Program-made: the position numbers and the translations under genes
NCBI GenBank assembly: GCA_947503835.1
Contig: CANNFM010000001.1
Coordinates: 124,001-188,000 of the forward strand
DNA from: an uncultured Aquimarina sp.
GTDB lineage: Bacteria; Bacteroidota; Bacteroidia; Flavobacteriales; Flavobacteriaceae
Direction of reading: 5' to 3'
Length of the DNA stretch: 64,000 bases
Shown here: positions 45,984-56,373 of the stretch, one piece after another
How positions within the stretch are numbered: position 1 is the stretch's first letter
Layout: each line of letters opens with the position of its first letter
Notes under the pieces: model-generated
What the model saw: only the letters and a program-made list of their open reading frames with translations
Database searches by the model: none
What the model was told of the DNA's origin: nothing

Positions 45984-48119
45984 TTAATTCTTAAGTGTAA
46001 GAGGGTTTTTAGATCTTCTAATGTTGTTGATCTTCATATCCTCAAGAACACTTAACGCTTCTTCTACATAAACATCTTTACTAAGGTTTTTATGCCATCT
46101 TTTTCTTTTCTCGGCTAAAATTGAATCTTTTTTAATCAGGTCTTTCTCATAAGGTAAAGACTCAAAAGTTAGATCAGTTTTGTAATCATCTATCGCTTCA
46201 AAACGTTCAGCCTGTTTTTCATTAAGCTCGATATTTGCTTTATATTTAGCATACTTCAGTGAATAAATATCTACATCTCTTTTTTGTCTTACCCATTTAG
46301 CATTTTCATCAATCAACTTTAATTGTTCATTTGTAGACATTCTTGATTTACTATTGCTTATAGTCTGATCAAAATCAATATAACCATCCCAGCTTTTATA
46401 ATCGGCAGCTGGTATTTTATCCCAAGGCAATGGGTTTTCTTGGTCTTTCTCACCAATATCTATATAACTATAACGATCCGGCACCACTACATCACTTTTT
46501 ACTCCTTCTAATTGCGTAGATCCCCCATTAACTCTATAAAATTTCTGAGTGGTAAGTTTTAAAGCTCCAAGGTCTCCGAAATCATTACTGCGCATCCATC
46601 GGTTAAGATCCATTACATTTTGTACTGTACCCTTACCATAGGTTTGCTTGCTTCCTATAATAATTGCTCTTTTATAATCTTGCATTGCTGCTGCCAAAAT
46701 TTCTGAAGCAGAGGCAGACAACTCATTTACTAAGATCACTAATGGACCATCCCAAAGAATGTTTCTATCTTTATCACTTAATACTTCTGGAGACTCTCCT
46801 TTGGTTCTAACCTGAACGACAGGGCCTTTTTCAATAAACAATCCAGCAATATCAACTACAGTTTGTAACGATCCACCACCATTATCTCTTAAATCGATCA
46901 CCAAACCATCCATGTTTTGTTCTTTAAGACGTATAATTTCTTGTTTTACATCTTTTGCGGCATTACGTTGGTTATAATCTTGCATATTGAAATAAAACTT
47001 AGGTAAGTTAATCACACCAAAAGCTTTATTATTTTTCTTTACCAAAGAGGATTTTGCATAGGTTTCTTCTAACTCAACCACATCTCTAACAATATCCACA
47101 ACTTCGGTGGTACCATCTACTTTTTTTACGGTAAGTGATACCTTTGTACCTTTTGGGCCTTTGATTAAACTCACAGCATCATCAAGACGCATTCCTACAA
47201 CACTTACAGGTTCTTTTTCATCTTCTTGTTTTACCTTCATGATAAAATCTCCAACCTCTACTTTGTTTCCTCTCCATGCCGGACCGCCAGATATGATTTC
47301 GATAATCTTTACATTATCATTCTTCTTCTGTAACCTGGCTCCAATACCTTCTAGTTTACCAGACATTGCGATATCAAATCGATCTTTATCCTGTGGAGCA
47401 AAGTAATAGGTATGAGGATCGAACTCCTCTACAATAGAATTGATATATATCGAAAACCAATCTTTTCGTTCTAAATCATCAGCAAATTCAAAGTATTCTT
47501 TTAGTGAAGTCATGGTATTCTCACGTGCTTCTTTTTCTAAAGCAATTGAAGTTTTTTGCTCATAATTACTGTTTTTTGCTAAAGAATCTGTTTGTTCTTC
47601 AAACTTATCATAATAGCTAGAAAGCGCATTGAATTTAAGTTGAAGCCTCCAGCGATTTGTCATCTCCTTTTTGTTCTTTGTGTACGGTAATTTTTCGTAA
47701 TCCGTATCAATAGCTTCATCTTTTTCGAAGTCAAAAGGCGTTTTCAGAATTTCTTTGTACAATGATCTGGCTTCGGTCATTCTTTGTTGTAAACGACCGT
47801 AGGTAAGGTTAAAGAAAGTAATATCCTTATTTCTAATTTCATCATCGATAAGTTTCTCATACTTTTTAAACTCTACAATATCGCTTTCATAGAAATAGCG
47901 TTTAAGAGGATCTAACGCATCTATGTAATCAGAGAAAACCTCTCTTGAGAAGTCATCATTTATATCTTTGGCATCATAATGCCCTTTCCCAAGGACATAA
48001 CTTATTAAATCAATCAGTAACTTATCTTTATCCGGGTCATTTTCAACCTTGGTAGTAAAACTGCACGAAGCAGCCAAAACAATCACGGCAAGCATCAAAA
48101 TCAAAAAACTCTTTTTCAT
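45984..48119 (-). CDS. prc: Tail-specific (C-terminal processing) protease, lipoprotein
   Basis: A 711-residue S41 peptidase. The lipoprotein signal is VLAASCSF with Cys ~19. A helical N-terminal domain (~30-215) precedes the PDZ domain (~230-330, GARLQKKNDNVKI). The protease core has the Ser in VNELSASASEILAAAMQ (~450) and the Lys in GKQTYGKGTVQNV-type SKQTYGKGTV, as in Prc. The C-terminal domain (~560-700) is typical of Prc rather than CtpA. I chose the ATG at 48119, since the upstream ATG adds an 11-residue stretch before the lipobox. Role: periplasmic protein processing and turnover. Confidence 0.95.
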   Translation of the reverse strand: MKKSFLILMLAVIVLAASCSFTTKVENDPDKDKLLIDLISYVLGKGHYDAKDINDDFSREVFSDYIDALDPLKRYFYESDIVEFKKYEKLIDDEIRNKDITFFNLTYGRLQQRMTEARSLYKEILKTPFDFEKDEAIDTDYEKLPYTKNKKEMTNRWRLQLKFNALSSYYDKFEEQTDSLAKNSNYEQKTSIALEKEARENTMTSLKEYFEFADDLERKDWFSIYINSIVEEFDPHTYYFAPQDKDRFDIAMSGKLEGIGARLQKKNDNVKIIEIISGGPAWRGNKVEVGDFIMKVKQEDEKEPVSVVGMRLDDAVSLIKGPKGTKVSLTVKKVDGTTEVVDIVRDVVELEETYAKSSLVKKNNKAFGVINLPKFYFNMQDYNQRNAAKDVKQEIIRLKEQNMDGLVIDLRDNGGGSLQTVVDIAGLFIEKGPVVQVRTKGESPEVLSDKDRNILWDGPLVILVNELSASASEILAAAMQDYKRAIIIGSKQTYGKGTVQNVMDLNRWMRSNDFGDLGALKLTTQKFYRVNGGSTQLEGVKSDVVVPDRYSYIDIGEKDQENPLPWDKIPAADYKSWDGYIDFDQTISNSKSRMSTNEQLKLIDENAKWVRQKRDVDIYSLKYAKYKANIELNEKQAERFEAIDDYKTDLTFESLPYEKDLIKKDSILAEKRKRWHKNLSKDVYVEEALSVLEDMKINNIRRSKNPLTLKN

Positions 48120-48291
48120 ACGCTCAATTAAATTTAGGGGTTTTAATGGCAAAATACATTAAAAATCGTGCCATTATGAGGTAATAATACTAAATTTTTC
48201 TTAAATGAACTAATATTATTTCTTACTCTTTACTTATCTGCCAATTCGTACAAAAAAAGTGTATTTTTACCTTCGTTAAAAATCACAGAAT

Positions 48292-49074
48292 ATGGCGCAA
48301 AAAAGACCCCTAATTTTAGTTACCAATGATGATGGAATTACTGCTCCCGGAATACGAGCATTGATTAGTGTTATGAATGAAATTGGAGATGTTTTTGTAG
48401 TTGCCCCAGACAGCCCACAGAGCGGTATGGGTCACGCAATAACTGTTAATAGTGCATTATATTGCGATGCTATTGTTATTGATAAAAACGCTCCTCAAAA
48501 AGAGTATAGTTGTTCTGGAACTCCGGCCGATTGTGTTAAAATGGCATCTCGTCAGATTCTTGACAGAAAACCTGACTTATGTGTCAGTGGTATCAATCAT
48601 GGATCCAATGCTGCTATTAATGTTATTTACTCTGGCACCATGAGCGCTGCTGTTGAAGCTGGTATTGAAGGGATTCCCGCGATAGGGTTTTCATTACTTG
48701 ATTATTCTATGGATGCCAATTTTGAACCTTCTAAAAAATATGTTAGAACGATCGTAGAGAATGTACTCGCAAATGGGTTACCCAAAGGTGTTGTTCTTAA
48801 TGTAAATATTCCTCGATTACCTACCGAAGAAATAAAAGGCATCAAAATATGTCGTCAAGCTAATGCACATTGGGTAGAAGAATTTGACAAAAGAGTTAAT
48901 CCGATGGGGCGTGAATATTATTGGCTTACTGGTAAGTTTATTAATGAAGATAAGGGTGAAGATACCGATGAATGGGCCCTTAAACAAGGATATGTTTCTA
49001 TAGTACCTACCCAATTTGATTTAACAGCTCATGACTATATTCAAGAATTAAATAATTGGTCTCTACATGATTAA
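48292..49074 (+). CDS. surE: 5'/3'-nucleotidase SurE
   Basis: A 260-residue metal-dependent nucleotidase. Signature residues are VTNDDGITAPGI (~11-22, two metal Asp), APDSPQSGMGHAIT (~39-52) and SGINHGSNAAINVIYSGTM (~100-118, metal Asn). It removes phosphate from nucleotides and polyphosphates, and often sits near lpxB in Bacteroidota, as here. Its last eight bases overlap the small gene that follows. Confidence 0.97.
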   Translation: MAQKRPLILVTNDDGITAPGIRALISVMNEIGDVFVVAPDSPQSGMGHAITVNSALYCDAIVIDKNAPQKEYSCSGTPADCVKMASRQILDRKPDLCVSGINHGSNAAINVIYSGTMSAAVEAGIEGIPAIGFSLLDYSMDANFEPSKKYVRTIVENVLANGLPKGVVLNVNIPRLPTEEIKGIKICRQANAHWVEEFDKRVNPMGREYYWLTGKFINEDKGEDTDEWALKQGYVSIVPTQFDLTAHDYIQELNNWSLHD

Positions 49075-49363
49075 AAAGGAAATAAGTATTGGTTTTTTAT
49101 CGGGTTTAATTGTTAACAGTATAGGATTTGTTATTTGTGTATTTATCTTTTCTGCATTAAACCGACTAGATATTACATTTGCAGAAACCATTAAGGCATC
49201 TATAAAAAATGATTCTTTTGGTAGTCTTATTGTATTGGGGGCTATCCCAAATTTAATTGTTTTCTTTTGGTTTTTGAAGAAAAACAAACCGTATCGTGCT
49301 CGTGGTGTGCTTCTTGCCACCCTTATTGCAGCTATTTGTATTGCAATTAGTAAATTTGGATAA
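49067..49363 (+). CDS. Small three-helix membrane protein between surE and lpxB
   Basis: A 98-residue protein with three predicted transmembrane helices (~8-30, ~50-68, ~78-95) and a positively charged loop (KKNKPYRAR). It overlaps surE by eight bases and precedes lpxB by 42, so it is co-transcribed. I recognise no family. The fixed position suggests some envelope role. An overlapping minus-strand frame was rejected. Confidence 0.7.
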   Translation: MIKKEISIGFLSGLIVNSIGFVICVFIFSALNRLDITFAETIKASIKNDSFGSLIVLGAIPNLIVFFWFLKKNKPYRARGVLLATLIAAICIAISKFG

Positions 49364-49405
49364 CATTTTAGAATTTGAAGCTGTATTTTTAAATGAAATA
49401 ATTGC

Positions 49406-50518
49406 ATGAAATATTACTTAATCGCAGGAGAAGCATCTGGTGATTTACACGGTGCTAACCTTATGAAATCTATTCTCAAAGAAGATCCGAAAGCCGAATT
49501 TCGGTTTTGGGGTGGTGATCTTATGCAAGTCGTTGGAGGATCAATGGTTAAGCATTATAGAGATTTAGCTTTTATGGGATTTATAGAAGTACTTCTAAAC
49601 TTGTTTACAATCCTGAAAAACATAAAACTTTGTAAGCAGGATATTACAGAACACCAACCCGATGTAATCATTTTTATTGATTATCCCGGGTTTAATCTGC
49701 GTATTGCCGAGTGGGCCAAAGAAAAAGGATTTAGAACACATTATTATATTTCTCCACAGATATGGGCATGGAAAGAAGGGAGAATCAAAGCCATCAAAAA
49801 ATGTGTTGATGTAATGTATGTAATACTTCCTTTTGAAAAATCTTTTTATGAAGATAAGCATGAATTTCCTGTTCAATTTGTGGGTCATCCACTAATTGAC
49901 GCCATAGCCGATCATAAACAGATTATGCCCGAAACCTTTAAAAATCAGCATAACCTGGATGATCGCCCTATTATTGCTATACTTCCGGGAAGCAGAAAGC
50001 AAGAAATTCGTAAAATGTTAGAGGTTATGCTTACTGTTGTTGACGAATTTCCGGAGTATCAATTTGTTATCGCGGGTGCACCAAGTCAAGATGCTGCTTT
50101 CTATACTCCTTTTATCAAAAAACAGGGAGTACATTTAGTCATGAATCAAACGTATGACCTTTTAAGTCTTAGCAATGCTGCTTTGGTAACCTCTGGAACT
50201 GCCACATTAGAAACTGCTCTGTTTAAGATCCCCGAAGTTGTATGTTATAAAGGGAGTTATATTTCATATCAAATTGCAAAACGTGTGATTAATTTGGATT
50301 ATATCTCTCTTGTAAACCTTATTATGGACAAACAAGTGGTTACAGAACTTATACAAGGTGATTTCAATACTAAAAAACTTAAAGAAGAGCTTACCAAAAT
50401 AACCGATAGCTATAATCGAGCTGTTATGTTTTTGGATTATTATGATCTAGAAAAAAAACTTGGTGGTAAAGGTGCCAGTGACAAAACAGCTAAATTAATT
50501 GTTGAATCCCTACAATAG
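49406..50518 (+). CDS. lpxB: Lipid-A-disaccharide synthase
   Basis: A 370-residue GT19-family glycosyltransferase that joins UDP-2,3-diacylglucosamine and lipid X in lipid A synthesis. It has the N-terminal AGEASGDLHGANLMK motif, the FIDYPGFN(L) motif, PGSRKQEIRKM and the nucleotide-binding TSGTATLETALFKIPEVVCYKG. Length is normal and no residues are obviously missing. It is a peripheral inner-membrane enzyme. Confidence 0.97.
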   Translation: MKYYLIAGEASGDLHGANLMKSILKEDPKAEFRFWGGDLMQVVGGSMVKHYRDLAFMGFIEVLLNLFTILKNIKLCKQDITEHQPDVIIFIDYPGFNLRIAEWAKEKGFRTHYYISPQIWAWKEGRIKAIKKCVDVMYVILPFEKSFYEDKHEFPVQFVGHPLIDAIADHKQIMPETFKNQHNLDDRPIIAILPGSRKQEIRKMLEVMLTVVDEFPEYQFVIAGAPSQDAAFYTPFIKKQGVHLVMNQTYDLLSLSNAALVTSGTATLETALFKIPEVVCYKGSYISYQIAKRVINLDYISLVNLIMDKQVVTELIQGDFNTKKLKEELTKITDSYNRAVMFLDYYDLEKKLGGKGASDKTAKLIVESLQ

Positions 50519-50533
50519 TAAAACAGCCCCAAA

Positions 50534-51037
50534 ATGAAAAACACATTCTATTATTTACTCGCTATATTAACTTTTATAGCCTCTTCCTGCGGAAGCTCTC
50601 CTAAGGATAAAGTTATAGTTTCTGGCAAAACAAAAACAACCAGCAACCCAGGCAATAAAAAGATTAAAAGTATTATTAGCTATGCCAAAACATTTAACGG
50701 TACCAAATATAAATACGGCGGAACTACTAAAAAAGGAATGGATTGCTCTGGCCTCATGTACACCTCTTTTAAAAAAGAAAACGTCATTTTGCCAAGGACT
50801 TCAAAAACAATGGCAACTCAAGGTAAACCCATCTCACTAAAAAAAGTTAGCGTTGGTGATTTATTATTTTTCAAAACCAATAGGAGAAAAAATGTTATTT
50901 CTCATGTAGGATTGGTTGTTGAAGTAAAAGGAACAATCAAATTTATACATGCTTCTACTTCTAGAGGAGTTATTATATCAAGTCTTGATGAAAAATACTG
51001 GAATAAAGCCTTTGCTCTTGCAAGAAGGGTTTTGTAA
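50534..51037 (+). CDS. NlpC/P60-family peptidoglycan hydrolase, lipoprotein
   Basis: A 167-residue lipoprotein: lipobox FIASSCGSS with Cys at about 19, then a short linker and the NlpC/P60 fold. The catalytic Cys is in KKGMDCSGLMYTSF (~71), the His in SHVGLVVEV (~126), and the third residue in the FIHAST strand. It cleaves stem-peptide bonds, probably D-iGlu-mDAP. The gene follows lpxB by 15 bases, linking cell-wall and outer-membrane synthesis in one transcript. Confidence 0.92.
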   Translation: MKNTFYYLLAILTFIASSCGSSPKDKVIVSGKTKTTSNPGNKKIKSIISYAKTFNGTKYKYGGTTKKGMDCSGLMYTSFKKENVILPRTSKTMATQGKPISLKKVSVGDLLFFKTNRRKNVISHVGLVVEVKGTIKFIHASTSRGVIISSLDEKYWNKAFALARRVL

Positions 51038-51170
51038 TTGACATCTTACATATATAGGTTTTTAAAAATAATTTCAGTTCCGAAAAATGAAACTAGCATC
51101 TCGTATCATTGTATGGTGAGTGCGTAAGTATATAAATTCTCACTCAACATAGTTTTTCTAAACGTCTGAT

Positions 51171-53222
51171 GTGAGACTCTTAAATATACCTTTTGTTATT
51201 ATTACTCTTTTTACCCTTGTTGGGGTCACATTGGGGTATTATCTCTCTGTTAACATCACAACAGTTTTACCAAGTTTTTTTGCTTCCATTGTTCTATTAG
51301 GGATTTCATGGCAACGATCCAAAAAAATGTTTAAAAAGGGGCTTGCCTTTACCTGTGCTATGATTATTGTTTTTATCATTTTTGGAATTGCTTTAGTAAG
51401 CACCCATAATCCAAAAAATGACCCAAATCATTATACTAACCAATTTTCTCCAAAAGATCTTCAACAAAACTCATACGGAATTCAATTTCATGTAAAAGAA
51501 AGATTAAAACCCACTTCGTACTATAACAAATATGTTGTTTCTATTAAGCGAATAGAAAATAAAGTCGTCCAAGGAAAAATTTTACTTCAAATCCCTAAGG
51601 ACAGTACAAGCACAACAATGGATATTGGGGATACATATACCACTTTTGCAAAAATAAAAGCCATTCGTAAACCTCTAAACCCACATCAATTTGATTATGC
51701 AAAGCACCTTAACAAACAATACATTTATCATCAAATAAGCACTCCCAATAATCGACTGATTACTACTCATAAAATCCAATGGTCTATCTTTCGTTTAGCA
51801 GATCAATTTAGGAAATACATCAACGTACAGCTTGCAAAATATGCGTTCACCAGTAAACAGTTATCCATCATAAATGCTCTTCTATTGGGACAAAGACAAG
51901 ACATAGACCAAGAAACATTTATTGCATATAGAGATGCAGGAGCGATTCATATTTTAGCGGTATCCGGATTGCACGTTGGCATCATTTTATTGATTTTAAA
52001 TTTTATTCTAAAACCACTTGATAGAGGTAAACAACAAGGCAAAACTTTTAAATTAATTCTAACTATTCTTTTACTTTGGTGTTTTGCTATAATAGCTGGA
52101 CTATCTCCATCTGTTCTTCGGGCTGTTACGATGTTCTCTTTTCTTGCCATAGGTATCCAAATTAGATCTAAAACCAGTATCTACAATTCATTATTCATTT
52201 CTATGTTTGTATTGCTTTGTTTTAATCCCTTATTATTGTTTTCGGTAGGATTTCAACTAAGTTACCTTGCTGTTTTTGCTATTGTCTGGATACAACCGAT
52301 ACTAGCCAAACGATATCAACCCAGGTTTTATATCACCAAAAAACTATGGGAGACCTTTACTGTTACTATTGCAGCACAGCTAGGATTGCTGCCTCTAACA
52401 TTGTTTTATTTTCATCAGTTTCCTCTTCTATTTTTTGTTTCCAATGTACTTATCATTCCTTTTTTAGGAGGAATATTAGGATATGGTATTTTGGTTATTG
52501 CACTAGCATCTATTGGAATTCTGCCTCAGACCTTAGCATCTTTTTTTGGTCATTGTATTGATCTTATGAATACTATTATAAGCGTGATTGCCCAACAAGA
52601 AGGTTTTTTGATCTCGGGTATTCCATTTTCATGGCGGATGCTCATCATTCTGTATCTTGTTATCAGTACGCTTGTACTACTGCTTCAAAAATATCAACAA
52701 CAAAGACTTTACTGTTTAGGAGCAAGCATTGCTTCCATGATTTTTATGATTACTTATGAAAAGCATACTGCAACCCAACGACAAGAATTAGTACTATTTC
52801 AAAATCAGCGTAGCACCACATTGGGGATTCTAGAAAATCAACGATTACAAATCTATAGCAAGGATAGTATCTCTAACAAAACTCAATATTTTTTATTTGA
52901 AAATTACCTCACTCAAAATCAAGCGCGCTTAGACATTTCGCTTACACCGTTAAAAAACGCATATCGCTACAAAGAGCAAACCATAATAATCATTGACAGT
53001 ACAAGTATTTTTAGCATAAAGGGAATAGAGCCCGATATCATTCTACTATCGAACTCTCCAAAAATTCATTTAGATAGAGTTATAGATAGCTTACATCCAA
53101 AACAAATTGTTGCAGACGGAAGTAATTACAAAGCCTATATAGATCAATGGGAGCTTAGTTGTAAAAAACAAGAAATCCCTTTTCACCGTACAGATAAAAA
53201 GGGAGCTTTTATATTGAAATGA
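51171..53222 (+). CDS. comEC: ComEC/Rec2 DNA-uptake channel protein
   Basis: A 683-residue membrane protein. Two N-terminal helices are followed by a DUF4131/OB-like periplasmic domain (~60-190). The competence domain (~225-510) has the family sequence AILAVSGLHVGIILLILNFIL (~254-274) and several helices. The C-terminal 140 residues resemble a metallo-beta-lactamase fold (TLGILENQRLQIYSKD), but I see no H-x-H-x-D-H site, so nuclease activity there is doubtful. The start is GTG at 51171. It forms the inner-membrane channel for single-stranded DNA in natural transformation. Confidence 0.92.
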   Translation: MRLLNIPFVIITLFTLVGVTLGYYLSVNITTVLPSFFASIVLLGISWQRSKKMFKKGLAFTCAMIIVFIIFGIALVSTHNPKNDPNHYTNQFSPKDLQQNSYGIQFHVKERLKPTSYYNKYVVSIKRIENKVVQGKILLQIPKDSTSTTMDIGDTYTTFAKIKAIRKPLNPHQFDYAKHLNKQYIYHQISTPNNRLITTHKIQWSIFRLADQFRKYINVQLAKYAFTSKQLSIINALLLGQRQDIDQETFIAYRDAGAIHILAVSGLHVGIILLILNFILKPLDRGKQQGKTFKLILTILLLWCFAIIAGLSPSVLRAVTMFSFLAIGIQIRSKTSIYNSLFISMFVLLCFNPLLLFSVGFQLSYLAVFAIVWIQPILAKRYQPRFYITKKLWETFTVTIAAQLGLLPLTLFYFHQFPLLFFVSNVLIIPFLGGILGYGILVIALASIGILPQTLASFFGHCIDLMNTIISVIAQQEGFLISGIPFSWRMLIILYLVISTLVLLLQKYQQQRLYCLGASIASMIFMITYEKHTATQRQELVLFQNQRSTTLGILENQRLQIYSKDSISNKTQYFLFENYLTQNQARLDISLTPLKNAYRYKEQTIIIIDSTSIFSIKGIEPDIILLSNSPKIHLDRVIDSLHPKQIVADGSNYKAYIDQWELSCKKQEIPFHRTDKKGAFILK

Positions 53223-53236
53223 GATGGTAACACTGC

Positions 53237-54523
53237 CTACAATGCTACTAAAGACTCTTTTATATACACTTTAATATCATCAGGAGAATTCAAGATCTCT
53301 TGTACTATTTTATGTAGTTTAGGAATAACATCTTTGGCCATTTTATTTGGACTATTAAAAAGCACACAAATTCCTATATCTTCATTAGGATAGATTGCGA
53401 TTTCGCTTCGATAGTTGTTCACACCCCCACCATGATGAATAATGGTATTTAATTTACCGGTATCTGCATCATTAAATTTATGCACACGCCATCCTAATCC
53501 ATAATAAGACGCTTCATATCCAGGCCATCTTTGATAGTAATTTCTTCTTCCTCCTACTTGAATCATTGGATTAAAAACATCTTCCATAGTACCAGGCATT
53601 AAAACATCGGGATTATTACCAAGTAAGAATTTCATCCATTTCCCCATGTCAGTAGCACTTGCATTAACGCCTCCGGCTGCAACTGCATTATAATATTTTT
53701 TATTAATAGGAAGAGCTCTCCATCCTCTTCGTATACGTTGGTGTGGCATAGCCACATTATCAGATTCTTGTAATGCTTCATAGCTTGCAGAAGCAGTTGA
53801 CATCTGTAGTGGGTCAAAAATCTTTTCTTGAATAACTTCTTTTAAAGGCTGGCCCGTAATCCTCTCTATAATTTCACCACTTAAAGCAAAAACAGCATTT
53901 TGATAGTTATACACACTTCCTGGTTCTTGGATAGGCAAAACTTCGTTAAAACGACCAGCTATTGTAGTTAAGTCAAGACCATCCTCTACAAGATTTGTAA
54001 AACTATGATAAGGTAACCCTGCAGTATGAGATAATACATTAGATAAAGTAACTTTATTGGTAGTAGTCTTACTGGCCAGTCGAAAATTAGGAATATGATC
54101 TATTATCTTATCTTCCCAATTGATTACCCCTTCTTCAACATGAATTCCTGCCAATATGCCTGCAAATCCTTTGGACACAGAACCAATTCTAAATATGGTT
54201 TCTGCATTGACCGTATCTTTTAAGGATGCATTTCTATTTCCGAAACCGCCAGCATAGATCATTGAATCACACTTAACAATTGCTACTGCGGCTCCCACAA
54301 TTTGATGTTTTTCTAATGCCTGATTAAAATAGGCCTGAATAGATTCTTCTAGTTTTTGCTTTTGTAAATCTTGCAAATGAATCTCTGGTGGTTGAGGTTG
54401 TGGGTATATAAATGCCTGGGGTTGATTATACTTAACTGGCTCAGGGTGTTTTACAAATGCAAAAGAAAAGAGCACTGCAATCAACAACATAGTGGGGGTG
54501 GCTATGATTAATATTTTTTTCAT
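53237..54523 (-). CDS. Serine hydrolase of the beta-lactamase/class C family
   Basis: A 428-residue exported or membrane-anchored protein. A signal helix (~6-25) precedes a Pro/Gln-rich linker (~30-50) and the beta-lactamase-like domain. Catalytic motifs: S115-V-S-K118 (SxxK, in RIGSVSKGFAGIL), Y-x-N as VYNYQNAVF, and IIHHGGG in the K/H-T/S-G position. The usual KTG is replaced by HHG, as in many esterase-like class C proteins. The true substrate (beta-lactam, D-amino peptide or ester) is unknown. I chose the ATG at 54523, which begins the signal helix. Confidence 0.88.
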   Translation of the reverse strand: MKKILIIATPTMLLIAVLFSFAFVKHPEPVKYNQPQAFIYPQPQPPEIHLQDLQKQKLEESIQAYFNQALEKHQIVGAAVAIVKCDSMIYAGGFGNRNASLKDTVNAETIFRIGSVSKGFAGILAGIHVEEGVINWEDKIIDHIPNFRLASKTTTNKVTLSNVLSHTAGLPYHSFTNLVEDGLDLTTIAGRFNEVLPIQEPGSVYNYQNAVFALSGEIIERITGQPLKEVIQEKIFDPLQMSTASASYEALQESDNVAMPHQRIRRGWRALPINKKYYNAVAAGGVNASATDMGKWMKFLLGNNPDVLMPGTMEDVFNPMIQVGGRRNYYQRWPGYEASYYGLGWRVHKFNDADTGKLNTIIHHGGGVNNYRSEIAIYPNEDIGICVLFNSPNKMAKDVIPKLHKIVQEILNSPDDIKVYIKESLVAL

Positions 54524-54764
54524 TAAATAGATTTGTGGCTCAAAAAAAGAAAATATATTCGACAAAATCAATAAAAAAATCGATTAAATACGTATATTTT
54601 AATTTTAAACCAGATTTGGGTATTATTTTAGGTTTACGTATTAGGTAACGAACACAATTTCAATTAATTGTATGAACGCTAAAAATTATAAAAAACTGAT
54701 GGTTATTTTCTTTGTTGTTTTTTGTGAAGATTATCTATAAGAAAATTTTTTATACTCATAGATC

Positions 54765-56210
54765 TTAGTTAGACCCAATAGGAATAGGCGGAGGTCCATC
54801 TGGTAAAATAGCTTTGTATTGATAGTCACCTTTACGTTCTTTAAACTCGGTTTTTACTTTTTCGACCAGTTCTTTATTGTCATAAAAGTCAACCATTGTC
54901 ATCGCTAATGCTTTTGAGGCCTGGATCATTCCTTTGTGCCCTATAGACATACCACCACAAGCTACCACCGCCCATGAATGCCATGGTGTGCCTTTAGGAG
55001 CTGTAGTAACTCCTAAACGAACTACAGGAACCAACCAACTCACATCTCCTACATCGGTAGATCCTCCTCCAGGGTGTTCTTTGGTTTCTTCTAAAGGTTT
55101 TATCTTAGCATCCATTCCTTCTTTAGGTTTGTTAGTCGCTTCCTGAATACCATGAGCAAAGGCAATTTCTTTTTCGGTATATGTGATATCACCCAAGTAT
55201 TCTAAATTCTTTTGCATAGCCTCTCCTCCTGCCCTGTTCACCAGGATTTCATGTAGACCAGACACTAAGCTAGTTTTATAGTCTACATTAGCCATAATTG
55301 CTGCTCCTTCGGCCATTTTTTCGACACGCTTCCATACTTCTTGCATTCCTTCGCGTTTAGTATCTCGTACACGCACCCAAATTCTGGAATAATCTGGTAC
55401 TACATTAACAACATCTCCTGCTCGTTGTATATCATAATGTATACGAACCGTGGGTTTAATATGTTCTCGTAGATAATTAATCCCCGTAGTGTATAACTCC
55501 AAAGCATCTGAAGCGCTCCTACCATTCCACGGATCTGCAGATGCATGTGCAGCCTGCCCGTTAAACTCTACGATAAAATCTACTAATGCTAATGAGCTTT
55601 GTACATCTGCTTCAGTTTTGGCACTAGGGTGCCAATCCAAGCACACATCAAGGTCATTAAATAATCCTTTTCTGGCCATAAATAATTTTCCAAAAAACTT
55701 TTCTTCAGCAGGAGTACCATAGAACTTTACAGTTCCTTTCAATTTACCCTGAGCAATAAGGTCTTTTACCGCTACTGCAGCAGAAAGGCTAGCTACACCA
55801 AACAAATTATGACCACAGCCATGTCCTCCAGCCCCTTTTTTTAAAGGTTCTTTGGTAGATTGTGCTTTTTGAGAAATCCCGGGCAATGCATCAAACTCTC
55901 CCAAAATACCAATCACGGGTTTACCACTACCATAAGTTGCCACAAAGCCCGTTGGCATCTCTGCCACTCCTCTTTGTACAGTGAATCCTTGCGACTCAGC
56001 ATAGTCGGCTAATATCTTGGCAGATTCTTTTTCTTCAAAAGCGGTTTCGGCTAAGGCCCATATCTGATCACTCATCGTAATCATCTTTTTTTCTTGCTTA
56101 ATTACAGCTTCTAAAACTGATTTTTTATTTACGCTAATTTCTGGTTTTTCTTGAGCTATAAGATAGGTGCTCAATAATACACATGTAAAAAGAAAGCCTG
56201 ATCGTATCAT
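54765..56210 (-). CDS. M20-family amidohydrolase (AbgB-like)
   Basis: A 481-residue secreted metallo-hydrolase with a signal peptide (~1-20). Metal-binding features of M20D enzymes are visible: EFDALPGISQKA, GAGGHGCGHNLFGVASL, the PAEEK-like site and DWHPSA. C-terminal GGGSTDVGDVSWLVP adds the last ligand region, and a dimerisation-type domain lies in between. It is closest to p-aminobenzoyl-glutamate hydrolase-type enzymes. I chose the ATG at 56210 because it starts the signal peptide; the upstream frame adds 40 unlike residues. Confidence 0.9.
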   Translation of the reverse strand: MIRSGFLFTCVLLSTYLIAQEKPEISVNKKSVLEAVIKQEKKMITMSDQIWALAETAFEEKESAKILADYAESQGFTVQRGVAEMPTGFVATYGSGKPVIGILGEFDALPGISQKAQSTKEPLKKGAGGHGCGHNLFGVASLSAAVAVKDLIAQGKLKGTVKFYGTPAEEKFFGKLFMARKGLFNDLDVCLDWHPSAKTEADVQSSLALVDFIVEFNGQAAHASADPWNGRSASDALELYTTGINYLREHIKPTVRIHYDIQRAGDVVNVVPDYSRIWVRVRDTKREGMQEVWKRVEKMAEGAAIMANVDYKTSLVSGLHEILVNRAGGEAMQKNLEYLGDITYTEKEIAFAHGIQEATNKPKEGMDAKIKPLEETKEHPGGGSTDVGDVSWLVPVVRLGVTTAPKGTPWHSWAVVACGGMSIGHKGMIQASKALAMTMVDFYDNKELVEKVKTEFKERKGDYQYKAILPDGPPPIPIGSN

Positions 56211-56311
56211 AATATAAGAGTAAGATGTTGTGTGGTTTGAAGATACTAAATTATTACTAGTATTTTTAGAATGAGTTTTATAAACAATTGCTAAACTAAA
56301 TTTAAGCAACA

Positions 56312-56350
56312 AAAAACACCTTTTTTTCATGATGAAAAAAAGGTGTTTTT
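56312..56350 (-). terminator. Long palindrome terminator after the thioredoxin-like gene
   Basis: AAAAACACC then a T-run, reverse-complemented exactly on the other side: a 19-base perfect stem around a single central base. It lies just past the thioredoxin-like stop and before the amidohydrolase gene, with T-rich ends on both strands. Confidence 0.8.
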
Positions 56351-56373
56351 AAATATATAAATCGTGTGTTTTT

